Origin: Dehalococcoidia bacterium
GTDB lineage: Bacteria > Chloroflexota > Dehalococcoidia > Lucifugimonadales > Lucifugimonadaceae
DNA length: 64,000 nt
Direction: 5' to 3'
Assembly (NCBI GenBank): GCA_012959765.1
Contig: DUCO01000027.1
Location: forward strand, 1-64,000
The notes beneath the pieces were generated by a model, which was not told where the DNA came from, made no database searches, and saw only the letters and a list, made by a program, of their open reading frames with translations. The position numbers and the translations under genes were made by a program. Every line of letters begins with the position of its first letter. Positions within the stretch are counted from its first letter, which is position 1. Shown piece after piece: positions 1 through 9,241 of the stretch.

Positions 1-62
1 TACGCAGCAAAGTTTCGATAGGGGTTTGGGCGCCGTCAATTTTTCCGACGCACTTCATCTAC

Positions 63-91
63 TGTCATCCTGAATTCATTTTCAGGATCTA
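63..91. repeat. Short palindromic intergenic repeat (TGTCATCCTGA type)
   Basis: An inverted repeat ATCCTGAA (67-74) / TTCAGGAT (81-88) follows TGTC. The same TGTCATCCTGA...TCAGGATC layout recurs at 14568-14595 and 57402-57429, and in degraded form at 28578-28605, always between genes. The rest of 1-488 contains no ORF with a convincing start, family signature or conserved neighbour, so I see no gene in it. Confidence 0.6.
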
Positions 92-488
92 CTGATCAAT
101 TGAGAAATGAACGCACCGATTCTGGGCAGCGACATTACGCCCCACCCCCAGATCCAGCGCTCATCCGCGTAAAACACTCGTGCTGTCGAAATGTTCGACG
201 AGATCAATCGCACGACGGATCCGCTGATCTCTCATCTCCGAGATGCGCTGATCTGTCCCCACATTCCTACCCGATCCGCTCAACCACAACATCTGACCCA
301 GAACCTCAAGAGTCCCGATCTGGAACTCAGTCAGACACTGCGACCAGTCAAGGTTTTGAACACCTTCGTCAACGACCGTCTGCCAGTAATTTTCGACGTG
401 AACTCCGTAGGTTAACGAACGCGACAATAAGGCTGTAGAATTGGCGTAATAGTTCTATACTTGCGATATTGCTTCATCTTAGTTCCTT

Positions 489-3197
489 ATGGGTTCAGAT
501 AAAATCATGATCTTTAAACGTGTATTGCCGGCAATAATGTTCTCAATTTTGCTTAGCGCTTGTGGTCTCGTAGACACAGAAGCGGCTGGTGAGGCAGTCG
601 CTCTTAAAGAGCAGGTATTACGAATACAGACAGAACAACTGGATCCATTGCTCGACCAATTGTCTGATTTTCAAGCTGAAATCGAACCATTGGAACAGGA
701 AATCGATGATTTAGAGTCTCAACGGGACGAATTGGTTGACCAAGGCCGTAATCTTGCAAATGAGTTCGAGCGGGAAATGCGAGATAGGTTTGAGATGGTC
801 TTTCAAGATGAGGAGGGAGCAAGGCGAGAATTTGAGAACGATATAGAAGACCAGTTCAAAGATCTCGATATGCAGAGGCGAGACTTAGAGAGAGGTTTCG
901 AAGACCAGTGGGCAGACGTTGAAGTTCAAATGCAAGCGTTATTTGAAGAGTCACAGATAGAGATTGATGCCAAACGTGCTGAACTTGAATCAACCAACAA
1001 CGGTTCTACCCCCGAAATGGATGCTTTGGAAGAACAGCGCACACAGTTGAGAGCTGCTGAAACTGCCCTCAATAAGATGCGGTCAGAAATCCAGCTGAAA
1101 TCTATGGACCTTGAAGAGCGACAATTCGATTTGCAAGATCAAATGGAGCCGCTTAATGACCAAATAGAAGCTCTTCACAGACAGCAGCAAGCTTCTTGGG
1201 AAGGCGAATCATCGATAGATTATAATTTCCTTAGACAAGAAGCTTATGAGCAAATTAGGAATATCCAAGACGAACTCAAAACCTCTTGGGAAGCAGAAGA
1301 AGACGCTAAACAAGTCGATTGGGGACAACGGGGAGAAAGGCGTAGAGCAGCTGAGGACCAACATTCAGCCACACTACAGTCTATAAACGAACAACGATCT
1401 GAGGCTTATGCTCAAGCTGACCAAAGTGACATCGGCGCAGCCGCTGAAAGGGGCATTTCATCTCTCTCCGACGACTATGAAAACTCTCGAACAAAATACC
1501 AGAACCTCATTGTTGAAGTTGATGCAAAAATTGTCGGAATGGGTGGTGGGTCTGAGTCGGGTCAAGAAAGTTCCAGTGAACTTCGGGCTAAATTAGAATC
1601 AACTCGGTTGCAATACCAAGATGCTAATGACCTGCTGGGCACTCTAGATTCAATAATTAGAGGAGGCGAAGAGTCAAATCCTGAATTTGCAACAGCAAAA
1701 CAGGCGAGTGACGATGCAGCCCTAACTCTTCAGTCGGCTCAGGACACGCTGGCGAGTGGCGATGCAGCCCTAACTCTTCAGTCGGCTCAGGACACGCTGG
1801 CAAGCACCCCTGCGGAAATAGAGGGCCCTGCGGATCCTGATAATCCGACAGCCGATCCTGTGATGATAGTTCATCCGGATTACTTGACAGCACAAACTGC
1901 TGTTGCCGATGCTCAACTGGCGTATGACACAGCACAAACTGCTGTTGCCGATGCTCAACTGGCGTATGACACAGCCGAATCTGTTGTTGCGACAACTCCT
2001 GAGACTCTAGTAACCGAAGATAAACCTAATCCGGCTTATGATGCGGCTAAGAGCCAAACAGCAAATCTCCAGGCGAGCGTTAGGTCACTCGAATTACAAC
2101 AGTCGAGTATTTCAGTAGGAGCACCTGCGGTTGTAAATCCTGATCTGACAGCTGCGTATGCTGAAAAGACGGAATATGAATCGATAATCAAAGATCTCCT
2201 AAGTCAATACGCATTAGATTCTAAAGCGCTCGGCGATAAAGTGAGTGCCGGAGGAGAATCTGTCGATGTTTCGGATGTCGAATCAGATCTTGAATCAAAA
2301 GTTCAACTGGCAGACCAAATACTTCAGTCTCAATTATCTTTAATAGATACTGAACAACTCGGATCCGATGACAAATCCGGAACGATCACTGAACTCGAAC
2401 GCCAGATTAAGGCATTAGAAGATCAGGCACGTGCACTGGAAAAAGAAGAACAAACATACCATCGAACACGTGAGGCGAATTCTAAAGAGATACGTGGGCA
2501 AATTCGATCTCTCGAAGACGAACAGATAGGTCCGTTGCGGGATGCACAAAAAGATGTTGAAACAGAACGTAGGCCGCTGCGTAAGCAACAAATGGTTATC
2601 GATCGAGAGCAAATGCTAATTCAAGATCAGTGGCCAGCGCTTGAAGAACAACAACGCCCACTTGAAGAAGCTCGTCAGGAAATGCAACAAGCTGCATGGC
2701 AAGAATTTGAGACTTGGCAGCGGACTCGTATGAAAGAGACTGAACAGCAATCCAACCAAGCCCGAAATGATGTGCAAAAAGAAATTAAAGAAGCTCAGCG
2801 TGAAATAGAAGATCAGATGTACGAGCTGGAAGACAAGCGAGAAGGCTTGGAAGACGCCTTCCATGAGGAACGTGAAAAACGTATAGCTGAGCTTCAAGGG
2901 CTGCAAGACGGCCTACGTGAAGAAAAAATGCGCCCATTAGAAATTGAGGCACAAGAACTAGACGATCAGATTGCCGTGAAGTGGGAAGCACTTGATGTAC
3001 TTTATGCGGATCAAGGTGAATTGAAAGGTGAGATCAAAGAACTGCAGATCGTTGTTAGAGATCTCGATAGACAGGCCGAGTTTGGAGTCCTAAGCGTCAT
3101 TTCAGGTGCACTAGAAAACGCAGAAGAACTTGAAAAGTCTGGTGGAAGTCAAGCAGCTTTCGAAAGTCTGCTTCCGGACATTGGAATCGGAGAATAA
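489..3197 (+). CDS. Large coiled-coil lipoprotein, function unknown
   Basis: This is a 902-residue protein with a signal peptide ending in a lipobox (ILLSAC, Cys about residue 25), so it is probably anchored to the outer face of the membrane. Almost the whole mature chain is charged and Gln/Glu/Arg-rich with heptad-like spacing, as in SMC-like or septal coiled-coil proteins. The middle part (about residues 400-530) is Ala/Thr/Asp-rich and contains two pairs of in-frame tandem duplications. No catalytic motif is visible. A second possible start is the ATG at 507, which gives a more classical signal peptide; neither start has a good ribosome binding site. The gene stands alone, with over 350 bp of non-coding DNA on either side. 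A structural or cell-envelope spacer role is only an inference from shape. Confidence 0.8.
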   Translation: MGSDKIMIFKRVLPAIMFSILLSACGLVDTEAAGEAVALKEQVLRIQTEQLDPLLDQLSDFQAEIEPLEQEIDDLESQRDELVDQGRNLANEFEREMRDRFEMVFQDEEGARREFENDIEDQFKDLDMQRRDLERGFEDQWADVEVQMQALFEESQIEIDAKRAELESTNNGSTPEMDALEEQRTQLRAAETALNKMRSEIQLKSMDLEERQFDLQDQMEPLNDQIEALHRQQQASWEGESSIDYNFLRQEAYEQIRNIQDELKTSWEAEEDAKQVDWGQRGERRRAAEDQHSATLQSINEQRSEAYAQADQSDIGAAAERGISSLSDDYENSRTKYQNLIVEVDAKIVGMGGGSESGQESSSELRAKLESTRLQYQDANDLLGTLDSIIRGGEESNPEFATAKQASDDAALTLQSAQDTLASGDAALTLQSAQDTLASTPAEIEGPADPDNPTADPVMIVHPDYLTAQTAVADAQLAYDTAQTAVADAQLAYDTAESVVATTPETLVTEDKPNPAYDAAKSQTANLQASVRSLELQQSSISVGAPAVVNPDLTAAYAEKTEYESIIKDLLSQYALDSKALGDKVSAGGESVDVSDVESDLESKVQLADQILQSQLSLIDTEQLGSDDKSGTITELERQIKALEDQARALEKEEQTYHRTREANSKEIRGQIRSLEDEQIGPLRDAQKDVETERRPLRKQQMVIDREQMLIQDQWPALEEQQRPLEEARQEMQQAAWQEFETWQRTRMKETEQQSNQARNDVQKEIKEAQREIEDQMYELEDKREGLEDAFHEEREKRIAELQGLQDGLREEKMRPLEIEAQELDDQIAVKWEALDVLYADQGELKGEIKELQIVVRDLDRQAEFGVLSVISGALENAEELEKSGGSQAAFESLLPDIGIGE
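1703..1798 (+). repeat. In-frame tandem duplication, 2 x 48 bp
   Basis: The 48-bp units at 1703-1750 and 1751-1798 are identical except for one base (GTGACG versus GTGGCG). Each adds 16 residues (core DAALTLQSAQDTLAS) to the coiled-coil lipoprotein. Near-identity at the nucleotide level indicates a recent duplication or ongoing copy-number change. Confidence 0.9.
1887..1970 (+). repeat. In-frame tandem duplication, 2 x 42 bp
   Basis: The 42-bp units at 1887-1928 and 1929-1970 are identical, and a third copy begins (ACAGC) before diverging. Each encodes 14 residues (TAQTAVADAQLAYD). 42 bp is two heptads, so the duplication keeps coiled-coil register. Confidence 0.9.
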
Positions 3198-3555
3198 GTT
3201 TTAGAATATAAGGCCGTACTACACCGTCGGCACTACCTAACTCCCCTGCGAGACTGTAATGCTTTTTTCGCATCAACGTTCTAAGTCGCTGACTGACTAG
3301 AACTTTGATTGCTGACCTGCCTCCAGATCTATTTGTAGGGGAGTTGGTTTTTTAAATATGAGGTCATAAACTGGATTATTTGACCAGTAAATCCTTGTGA
3401 CGATGACATTCACCCGACCGACAGTCGGGCATGTCGAAATAGGCGAAGCCGACCAATCGTCAAATGAGATTGAGCCAATCTACGATGCAAGTTTCGCCTG
3501 ATTGCCTGCTAACCTCCTGAGTCAACAAGCTAATAGAGATATAGACGGCAGGTCT
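3198..3555. other. Non-coding gap with a long-range inverted repeat
   Basis: No gene is supported here. AACTCCCCT (3239-3247) is perfectly complementary to AGGGGAGTT (3337-3345), which is followed by GG and a run of six T. The 89-nt loop is long for a simple terminator, so this may be a terminator for the upstream lipoprotein gene or the fold of a small RNA. A second small palindrome, CCCGAC/GTCGGG at 3413-3429, has no T-run. Confidence 0.3.
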
Positions 3556-4722
3556 TCAGGCAACCCAGTCCGGATGCAGCGCGCCCTTCACGGCATCCAT
3601 GTCGAGGTCGATTCCTAGGCCTGGTTTGCCGTTCAGTATCAGTTTGTTGCCCTGCCAGTTGAACGGCTCTTGCATGAAGTGGTTGTAAGCCGGCTTGAAA
3701 TCGAGGGCGTGTTCAAGGCGATAGAAGTTTGGGGTACTCATCGAAACGTGTGCACCACCGAGAATCTGACCCGGCCCCTGAGCGTTGTGTGGGCTTATCG
3801 GGATGTAGTAAGTCTCGGCCATTGTTGCGATCTTCTTAATCTCCGAAATACCGCCAGTCCACGTCACGTCCGGCATTATGAAATCGGTCAATCCCTCGTG
3901 CAAAATCTGAGAATAATCCCAGCGCGTGAACAACCTCTCACCGAGGCACATCGGCGCCCGCATCTGCTGCCTGACCGACCGTAGCGCCTCGATACCCTCT
4001 GGTGGTAGAGGCTCTTCAAACCAGTCGATTTTTGACTCGTCATACAGCCGGTTCGCCAGCCGCACCGCGGTCTTCACGTTGTAGTGACCATGTGCGTCTA
4101 TCAACACCTCAACATCAGGTCCCACTGCATCACGAACTGCCGCCGTGATATCACATCCCAGATTCTCGCCGGCAGCCGAAATCTGACCATCCTGATACAT
4201 CGTGTGGAACGGTTGCATCTCGAGGAACGGGTCCATCTTCATAGCGTCGTGACCTTCAGCCACTGTCCGTTTCGCCGCCGCTGCGTAGTCGTCTGGAGTC
4301 GAGCACCCGCCAAACCATGCGTTGGCGTACATGCGAATGTCGTCTCGCATTTTACCGCCCAGCAAATCGTAAACAGGCCGACCTGTCGCCTTGCCCTTAA
4401 TGTCCCACAACGCAATATCTATGCCGCTGATAATCGTCGTCGGAAATCCACGTGAACCCATGTAGCTGTAGCGACGGAACAGTTTGTGCCACAGACGTTC
4501 TATATCGGCAGGATCTTCACCGATCAGTGCTTCTCGAACCGCCCGCACACCCGCTCCGGTTAACAATGAGCCTGAACGCGGTGAGCTAGACGATTCGCCC
4601 CACCCTGTGATGCCTTCATCCGTCTCGATCGTCACAAACGTCCACTGCCACTCGCCCTCGTAGTCGGACAAGCCCCCAAGATCCGGCACAACAACCCATG
4701 CTTCAACGTTGGTGATTTTCAA
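3556..4722 (-). CDS. Enolase-superfamily (mandelate racemase/galactonate dehydratase-like) enzyme
   Basis: A 388-residue protein with the N-terminal capping domain and C-terminal barrel of the mandelate racemase / muconate-lactonising group. Visible active-site residues fit the galactonate-dehydratase pattern: metal ligands D209 (IDAHGHYN), E236 (EEP) and E262 (GERLF), a His in DAHGH (H211), and the His-Asp dyad from D285 (PDVTW) and H312 (SPHNAQGP). Members abstract a proton alpha to a carboxylate and commonly dehydrate sugar acids; the substrate cannot be read from sequence. The start gives MKITNVEAW, typical of the family. It is a single gene in a non-coding setting. Expanded enolase paralogues are a known trait of SAR202 Chloroflexota, which fits the rest of the window. 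Confidence 0.88.
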   Translation of the reverse strand: MKITNVEAWVVVPDLGGLSDYEGEWQWTFVTIETDEGITGWGESSSSPRSGSLLTGAGVRAVREALIGEDPADIERLWHKLFRRYSYMGSRGFPTTIISGIDIALWDIKGKATGRPVYDLLGGKMRDDIRMYANAWFGGCSTPDDYAAAAKRTVAEGHDAMKMDPFLEMQPFHTMYQDGQISAAGENLGCDITAAVRDAVGPDVEVLIDAHGHYNVKTAVRLANRLYDESKIDWFEEPLPPEGIEALRSVRQQMRAPMCLGERLFTRWDYSQILHEGLTDFIMPDVTWTGGISEIKKIATMAETYYIPISPHNAQGPGQILGGAHVSMSTPNFYRLEHALDFKPAYNHFMQEPFNWQGNKLILNGKPGLGIDLDMDAVKGALHPDWVA

Positions 4723-5286
4723 GACGATTCTCCGATAGGGATTTTATTGCGAGCCGCGGTTGGATTGTAGCGACGATTCACCAGAGAGTGGGGGATGAAT
4801 CGGGTAGCGATGCTCTAGGCAGGGTCAGTAAGCGTTTGAAATCCGAGATGCAGAATGCAGCCAAAATGAATCACCAATGAATCATAAGTTCGACTCGATA
4901 AAACGCACCCGTGTTCTGCTGAACCTCGCTCTTGATCACTTCGATCAGTCGCAACAGATGGAGATTTCTGGTGATTCAGAGGACGCGCGCTACGAGCTCG
5001 CGACTGCCGAAGAATACCGAAACATGTACTGGTATCGGACAGAGGCGGGAGATCGAGGCAAGTCGGAAAGTTGAGATCTTCACGGTCGTACTCCAGCTTG
5101 CGCTGATAGTATTCGGCGCGCCTCAAGCAAACAGCACTCAACGTCGACTACGAAGAACGGTCACTTATCCCATTGACGAACTCGGGTTGCTGTCAAGCCT
5201 GCTGTCAATCGGCGTGTATTGACTCAAGAATGCGACGCAAGTTGGCGACGGGAATAACGAATATCAGTGGATTTTAGGAACGAACA
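4723..5286. other. Non-coding gap, no supported gene
   Basis: The longest candidates are ORFs of 65-108 codons on both strands with no ribosome binding site, no recognisable family and mutual overlap. A plus-strand ORF of 65 codons at 4877-5074 is charged and could be a small protein, but nothing in the sequence confirms it. Confidence 0.4.
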
Positions 5287-6180
5287 ATGGCAAAACGAAT
5301 CAACAGAGTGATAGAACTCGTCGAAGCTGGCGAGCCGGTTTACTACACCGGTACCGGGGATCTGACTTACGAAAACGGCTTGAAGCAGGCAAGTACCTGG
5401 GCCGACTTTCTGATTACAGATTTCGAGCACCATGCTTTCGATGTCGAGGGTTTGACGCAGTTCATGAAGGGTCTCGTCGATGGCGGCCCAACCAAAGCCG
5501 GACACCGTACTCCTGCTGTAATTTCAACACTGCCATCCAACTGCCGAACCATCGAAGAGGTTCGAGCGAACGCATGGCAAATTCGTCAGGTTCTTTCGGC
5601 TGGAGTCCACGGAATCTTGCACACCCATGCCCGACAGGCCGACGCCGTTCGAGCGTTCATCGAAGAGTGCCGATACCCGTTCCACAAAGAGGGGCGCGAA
5701 GGTCTGGGTGAAGGCCAGCGTGGTGCTGGTGGACAGGGCCGACCATCTGAAATCTGGGGCGTAACTCCGCAGGAATACACCAAGATCGCCGATCCGTGGC
5801 CTCTGAATCCGGATGGCGAATTGTTCCTCGGTCTAAAACTTGAGAACCAGGAATCGGCTGCCAATTCCGATGCCATCTGCCGGGTGCCCGGACTGGCGTT
5901 CGTTGAGTGGGGCCCAGGTGACATGGGAATGTCGTTCGGTAACGCCGACGCCCACGACCCGCCGTACCCGCCAGAGATGGATGCAGTTCGAAACAAGATC
6001 AAGGGCGCAGCTGATGCGCATGGCCTGAAGTTCCTCTGTTCGTGGAACGATCCAAGTCTTGACGACGCAGGGAACCTCCAGGTGCTCATCGATATGGGCG
6101 CTGGAATCTTCTCAGGCGGAGGCCCAGAACGAGCGGAGATCGGTCGAAAGATGACCAAACGCCAGATGCTCGTCGGGTGA
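5287..6180 (+). CDS. HpcH/HpaI aldolase / citrate lyase family protein
   Basis: A 297-residue TIM-barrel of the HpcH/HpaI class II pyruvate-aldolase group (relatives cleave 4-hydroxy-2-oxo acids or malyl/citramalyl-type substrates in aromatic and sugar-acid breakdown). The metal-binding Glu and Asp lie in KLENQES and WGPGDMGMS. A stretch of about 30 residues rich in Gly and charged residues (EGREGLGEGQRGAGGQG) sits where the family has a substrate loop. The ATG start follows AGGAACGA, a good ribosome binding site. The stop codon lies inside the first of three terminators. The natural substrate cannot be named from the sequence. Confidence 0.82.
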   Translation: MAKRINRVIELVEAGEPVYYTGTGDLTYENGLKQASTWADFLITDFEHHAFDVEGLTQFMKGLVDGGPTKAGHRTPAVISTLPSNCRTIEEVRANAWQIRQVLSAGVHGILHTHARQADAVRAFIEECRYPFHKEGREGLGEGQRGAGGQGRPSEIWGVTPQEYTKIADPWPLNPDGELFLGLKLENQESAANSDAICRVPGLAFVEWGPGDMGMSFGNADAHDPPYPPEMDAVRNKIKGAADAHGLKFLCSWNDPSLDDAGNLQVLIDMGAGIFSGGGPERAEIGRKMTKRQMLVG

Positions 6181-6194
6181 CATAGTCACGTTTT
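6177..6194 (+). terminator. Stop-codon-overlapping hairpin GTGAC-ATA-GTCAC, T-run
   Basis: The 5-bp stem GTGAC (6177-6181) / GTCAC (6185-6189) overlaps the TGA stop of the HpcH/HpaI gene and is followed by GTTTTCT. The same element is at 39845 and 43945. Confidence 0.5.
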
Positions 6195-6216
6195 CTAACG
6201 GCTAACCGCGTTTTCG

Positions 6217-6234
6217 AGCGCCAGAGCGCTTTTT
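6217..6234 (+). terminator. Short intrinsic terminator
   Basis: AGCGC (6217-6221), loop CAGA, GCGCT (6226-6230), then TTTT plus one more pyrimidine-rich stretch. Confidence 0.45.
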
Positions 6235-6246
6235 ATACGAAATCAA

Positions 6247-6282
6247 GGGAGATGGCTGATTCGTCAGCTGTCTCCCTTTTTT
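6247..6282 (+). terminator. Strong intrinsic terminator with UUCG tetraloop
   Basis: A 13-bp stem, GGGAGATGGCTGA (6247-6259) with TCAGCTGTCTCCC (6264-6276), contains two G-U pairs, closes on the extra-stable loop TTCG and is followed by six T. It is the last of three hairpins after the HpcH/HpaI gene. Confidence 0.9.
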
Positions 6283-6524
6283 ATTTCCTGACTCCTGAGG
6301 AAGAATCTTCGGTGATTGGCTGGAGTTGGGAATAGCCTCCCTCGTGTCCCGAGCGGAGTCTTCTAAGTCGAGGGATCTGGACGTGGGGACGCACTGCGAC
6401 GTTGGTGTGCGATGTGTGCGGTGCAATGCCCTAACAACCCTTCACGCCAAAGCACCCAATGCCCCTTATGCCAATATGGACTATCATCACCGCGTGTAAC
6501 CGGTGTAGACGGGGGCTTCCTAGA

Positions 6525-8012
6525 GTGACAACTTCGAGCACTGACCTTTTCGTTGGGCGCGAGCCAGAGTTGGCCGAGCTGCGCAACGCACTAGATGACG
6601 TGCAATCCGGGCGCGGCCGCATTGTCATGCTCGTCGGCGAGCCCGGCATCGGCAAGACCCGCATCGCTGAAGCCTTCGCCGATACCGCCGATGGCGGTGG
6701 TTTCACAACTCTCTGGGGTCGATGCTCCGAACAGCGTGGCACACCACCGTACCGACCCTAGGCACAGCTGATCCGTTCCTGTATCGACCAGTTTGATATC
6801 GAGGCTGTTCGTCGTGCGCTCGGTTCGAATGCAGGTGTTATTGCCGAAGTGGTTCCAGATATCGAGGCGGTGGTTCCGGACTTAAAACCGCCAACTGCGC
6901 CGGGTGACCCAGACTCCGGACGATTTCGACTTTACGACGCCTTCGACACGTTCCTTGACGTCATCTCGCGAGAACATCCCATCGTACTGATCCTCGACGA
7001 TCTCCACTGGGCCGACGAGGCATCATTGAGGCTGCTCGAATTCGTTGTGCAGGAACAGATTGATTCTCGAATCTTACTTCCTGGCACGTATCGAGATACC
7101 GATATAACGAACGACCACTCGTTGTTCCACACACTCGGAGATCTCGCTCGAAGTCGACTCTTCAGCAGAGTTACGCTGGGTGGACTCGATGTCGAAGGTG
7201 TGAGCAAGATCATCGAGGTCCAAACGGGGGCAAATATTCAACAAGACGTCAGTGTCGCGATCCATGCCCAGTCCGAGGGCAACCCCCTGTTCGTCGGAGA
7301 AATGGCACGCTCCCTCAATCAGGAGGGTCTGCTGACGGGCGATACGTCAATCGATCTGAACTCCCTGAAGCAGAGACACCCAGAAGGCATCCGAGAAGTC
7401 GTCGGCAGGAGACTGAGCCGACTTTCAGCGTATGCAAAAGACGTGCTGACCATTGCAGCTTTCCTTGGTCGTGAATTTAGCCTCGGGCAGCTGAGTGCGA
7501 TATCGACCGAGCAATCATCCGACGAGCTTATAGAGGTCCTCGGGGAAGCCCTATCTGCCCGCCTAATCGAAGAATTACCTTCGGAGGCTGGCGGCTACCA
7601 GTTCACCCATACGCTAATTCAGCAGGCGCTCAGAGAAGAGCTATAACTGATCGACCGCGTGCGTCTTCATGCCCGAATTGCGGAAACACTTGAAGGAATC
7701 TACGGCGTAAACGCCGCTTTGCATGCACCGGAATTGGCACATCATTATTCCGAGGCCGAGGCCGTATTAGGAATCGAAAAGCTGACGCACTATTCCGTCA
7801 CCACAAGTGAAGCCGCACTCGACGAATTCGCGTTCGAATCCGCGGGAAATCACTTCTCAATGGCGCTCGGGGCGCTAAATGAAAAGGAACTGGCATCGGG
7901 CAAGTCCAACCGCGAAATTGCCGAAACGCTGTTCATCACCCAAAACACCGTCATCCGCCATGTCGCAAATATCTTCAGCAAAATCGGCGTCAGCAACCGA
8001 ACCGAGGCGGAG
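6525..8012 (+). pseudogene. Broken LuxR-family AAA-ATPase transcriptional regulator
   Basis: All pieces lie in one frame from a GTG at 6525. The N-terminus has a Walker A (GEPGIGKT) after FVGREPELAEL, and the next piece has a Walker B (LILDDLHWAD). The frame is cut by TAG at 6759-6761, where relatives carry Trp (PYRP-W), so TGG to TAG is likely, and again by TAA at 7644-7646 after ALREEL. The last piece runs from RLHARIAETLEGIY to a C-terminal LuxR helix-turn-helix (SNREIAETLFITQNTVIRH). The several hundred residues of TPR-like sensor domain normally found between them are missing: GALNEK is joined straight to ELASGKSNREIA. Two nonsense codons plus a large internal deletion make this a pseudogene. 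The intact parent would be a MalT-like one-component regulator. Confidence 0.9.
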
Positions 8013-8048
8013 TCTACGCCGAACGCCAATTCCCGGCTGGTGAAAATA

Positions 8049-8084
8049 AATAACCGGATAGCTCGTACGAACTATCCGGTTATT
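8049..8084 (-). terminator. Terminator of the E1 gene group
   Basis: A perfect 13-bp stem (AATAACCGGATAG 8049-8061 with CTATCCGGTTATT 8072-8084) around a 10-nt loop. Read on the minus strand it follows the E1 beta stop and ends in ATTTATTTTC. Confidence 0.75.
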
Positions 8085-8111
8085 AGCACAGACTTCTCAG
8101 AAACCCAGTGC

Positions 8112-9182
8112 CTACTCTCGCCCGAGCAGCTTTTTTACTGTTCCTACCACGTCGGCTGGTTGCGGCATGAACTCGATCTCCAGATCACGGCTGTACGGAA
8201 CCGGAGAGTGAGGTGAAGTAACCCGCTTTACAGGAGAATCGAGATGATCGAATGCCTTGTCAGCGATCACGGCTGCAAACTCGGAAGCCATCGAAGCACG
8301 AGGGGTGTCCTCATCGACGATCACAACGTTGTTCGTCTTTGCAACCGACTCAATCAAGATGTCTTCATCAAACGGTGAAAGCGACATCATGTCGATCACT
8401 TCCGCATCGATTCCGATCTCAGCAAGCTGATCAGCAGCCTGCTGACATACAACCGATGTGTACGACATTCCAACCAACGTAACGTCAGTTCCGCGCCGCA
8501 TGTAGCGACCCTTACCGAGCTCGATAATGTATTCCTCATCAGGAACAAATCCGGTGAGGTTGATTAGCTTCTTGTCGTTCACGAGGAACACAGGATCATC
8601 GTCACGAATTGCGGCCGCAAGCAACCCCTTAACCGAGTAAGGATCTGAAGGCACAACAACTTTCAAACCAGGAATGTGCGCCAACATCGAATAGAAACTC
8701 TCCGAGTGCTGAGCAGCGTGACCCGTACCCGCGCCAGAACGTGCAAACAGGGTCAGTGGAACCTTGGTTTGACCACCAAACATGTAGCGACTCTTGGCTG
8801 CATTTGAAAGCAGTTGGTCAAATGCCACAGTTACGAAGTCGAAGTACATCAGGTCGACAACTGGACGCATGCCAGTGAGTGCTGAACCTACCGCCGCACC
8901 GACGAATCCCGCTTCTGAAATCGGTGTGTCACGGATTCGTTCGACACCGAATTCCTGAACCAACCCCTTGGTTGCAGCGAACGGTCCGCCCCACGCATCG
9001 AGTGGCTCTTTAGTGTCCTTGTCGAATCCGCCGGAAATGTCTTCGCCCATAAGGAACACATCATCGTCTCTGTTCATTTCGGCCCGTAACGTGTCACGGA
9101 AAATATCTCGGAATCTCATTTCCGAGCCGGCGACACCCTCGTATCCGGGTCCGAGAGGGTTATTTGCTTGTGAGGTCGTCAT
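8112..9182 (-). CDS. Thiamine-dependent 2-oxo acid (pyruvate/acetoin) dehydrogenase E1 component, beta subunit
   Basis: A 356-residue transketolase-like E1 beta subunit. It carries the family blocks RFRDIFRDTL, DVFLMGEDISG, TPISEAGFVG (cofactor-facing Glu), the potassium/thiamine region around FGGQTKVPLT and the C-terminal transketolase domain with ESVAKTNNVVIVDED. Together with the alpha subunit upstream it would decarboxylate a 2-oxo acid or acetoin and acylate a lipoyl E2. No E2 or E3 gene is in the window. It follows the alpha gene by 59 bp and is closed by the terminator at 8049-8084. The N-terminus has about 20 extra residues before the conserved domain. Pyruvate and acetoin cannot be told apart here. 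Confidence 0.9.
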   Translation of the reverse strand: MTTSQANNPLGPGYEGVAGSEMRFRDIFRDTLRAEMNRDDDVFLMGEDISGGFDKDTKEPLDAWGGPFAATKGLVQEFGVERIRDTPISEAGFVGAAVGSALTGMRPVVDLMYFDFVTVAFDQLLSNAAKSRYMFGGQTKVPLTLFARSGAGTGHAAQHSESFYSMLAHIPGLKVVVPSDPYSVKGLLAAAIRDDDPVFLVNDKKLINLTGFVPDEEYIIELGKGRYMRRGTDVTLVGMSYTSVVCQQAADQLAEIGIDAEVIDMMSLSPFDEDILIESVAKTNNVVIVDEDTPRASMASEFAAVIADKAFDHLDSPVKRVTSPHSPVPYSRDLEIEFMPQPADVVGTVKKLLGRE

Positions 9183-9241
9183 ATCTGTTTCTAATTCTTG
9201 AATTCTGGGTACTAGCTGATCTGGTTAGAAGGATTTCTTGG

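Noticed and set aside
1703-1970. CRISPR-like direct repeats
   Set aside because: The units abut without spacers and are in-frame coding duplications.
1657-1995. Minus-strand ORF of 112 codons with a visible internal repeat
   Set aside because: It is the antisense shadow of the tandem duplications in the coiled-coil lipoprotein gene.
3413-3429. CCCGAC/GTCGGG hairpin as terminator
   Set aside because: The stem is only six pairs and has no T-run on either strand.
4877-5074. Possible 65-codon gene in the 4.7-5.3 kb gap
   Set aside because: No ribosome binding site, no family signature and it overlaps equally good frames on both strands.
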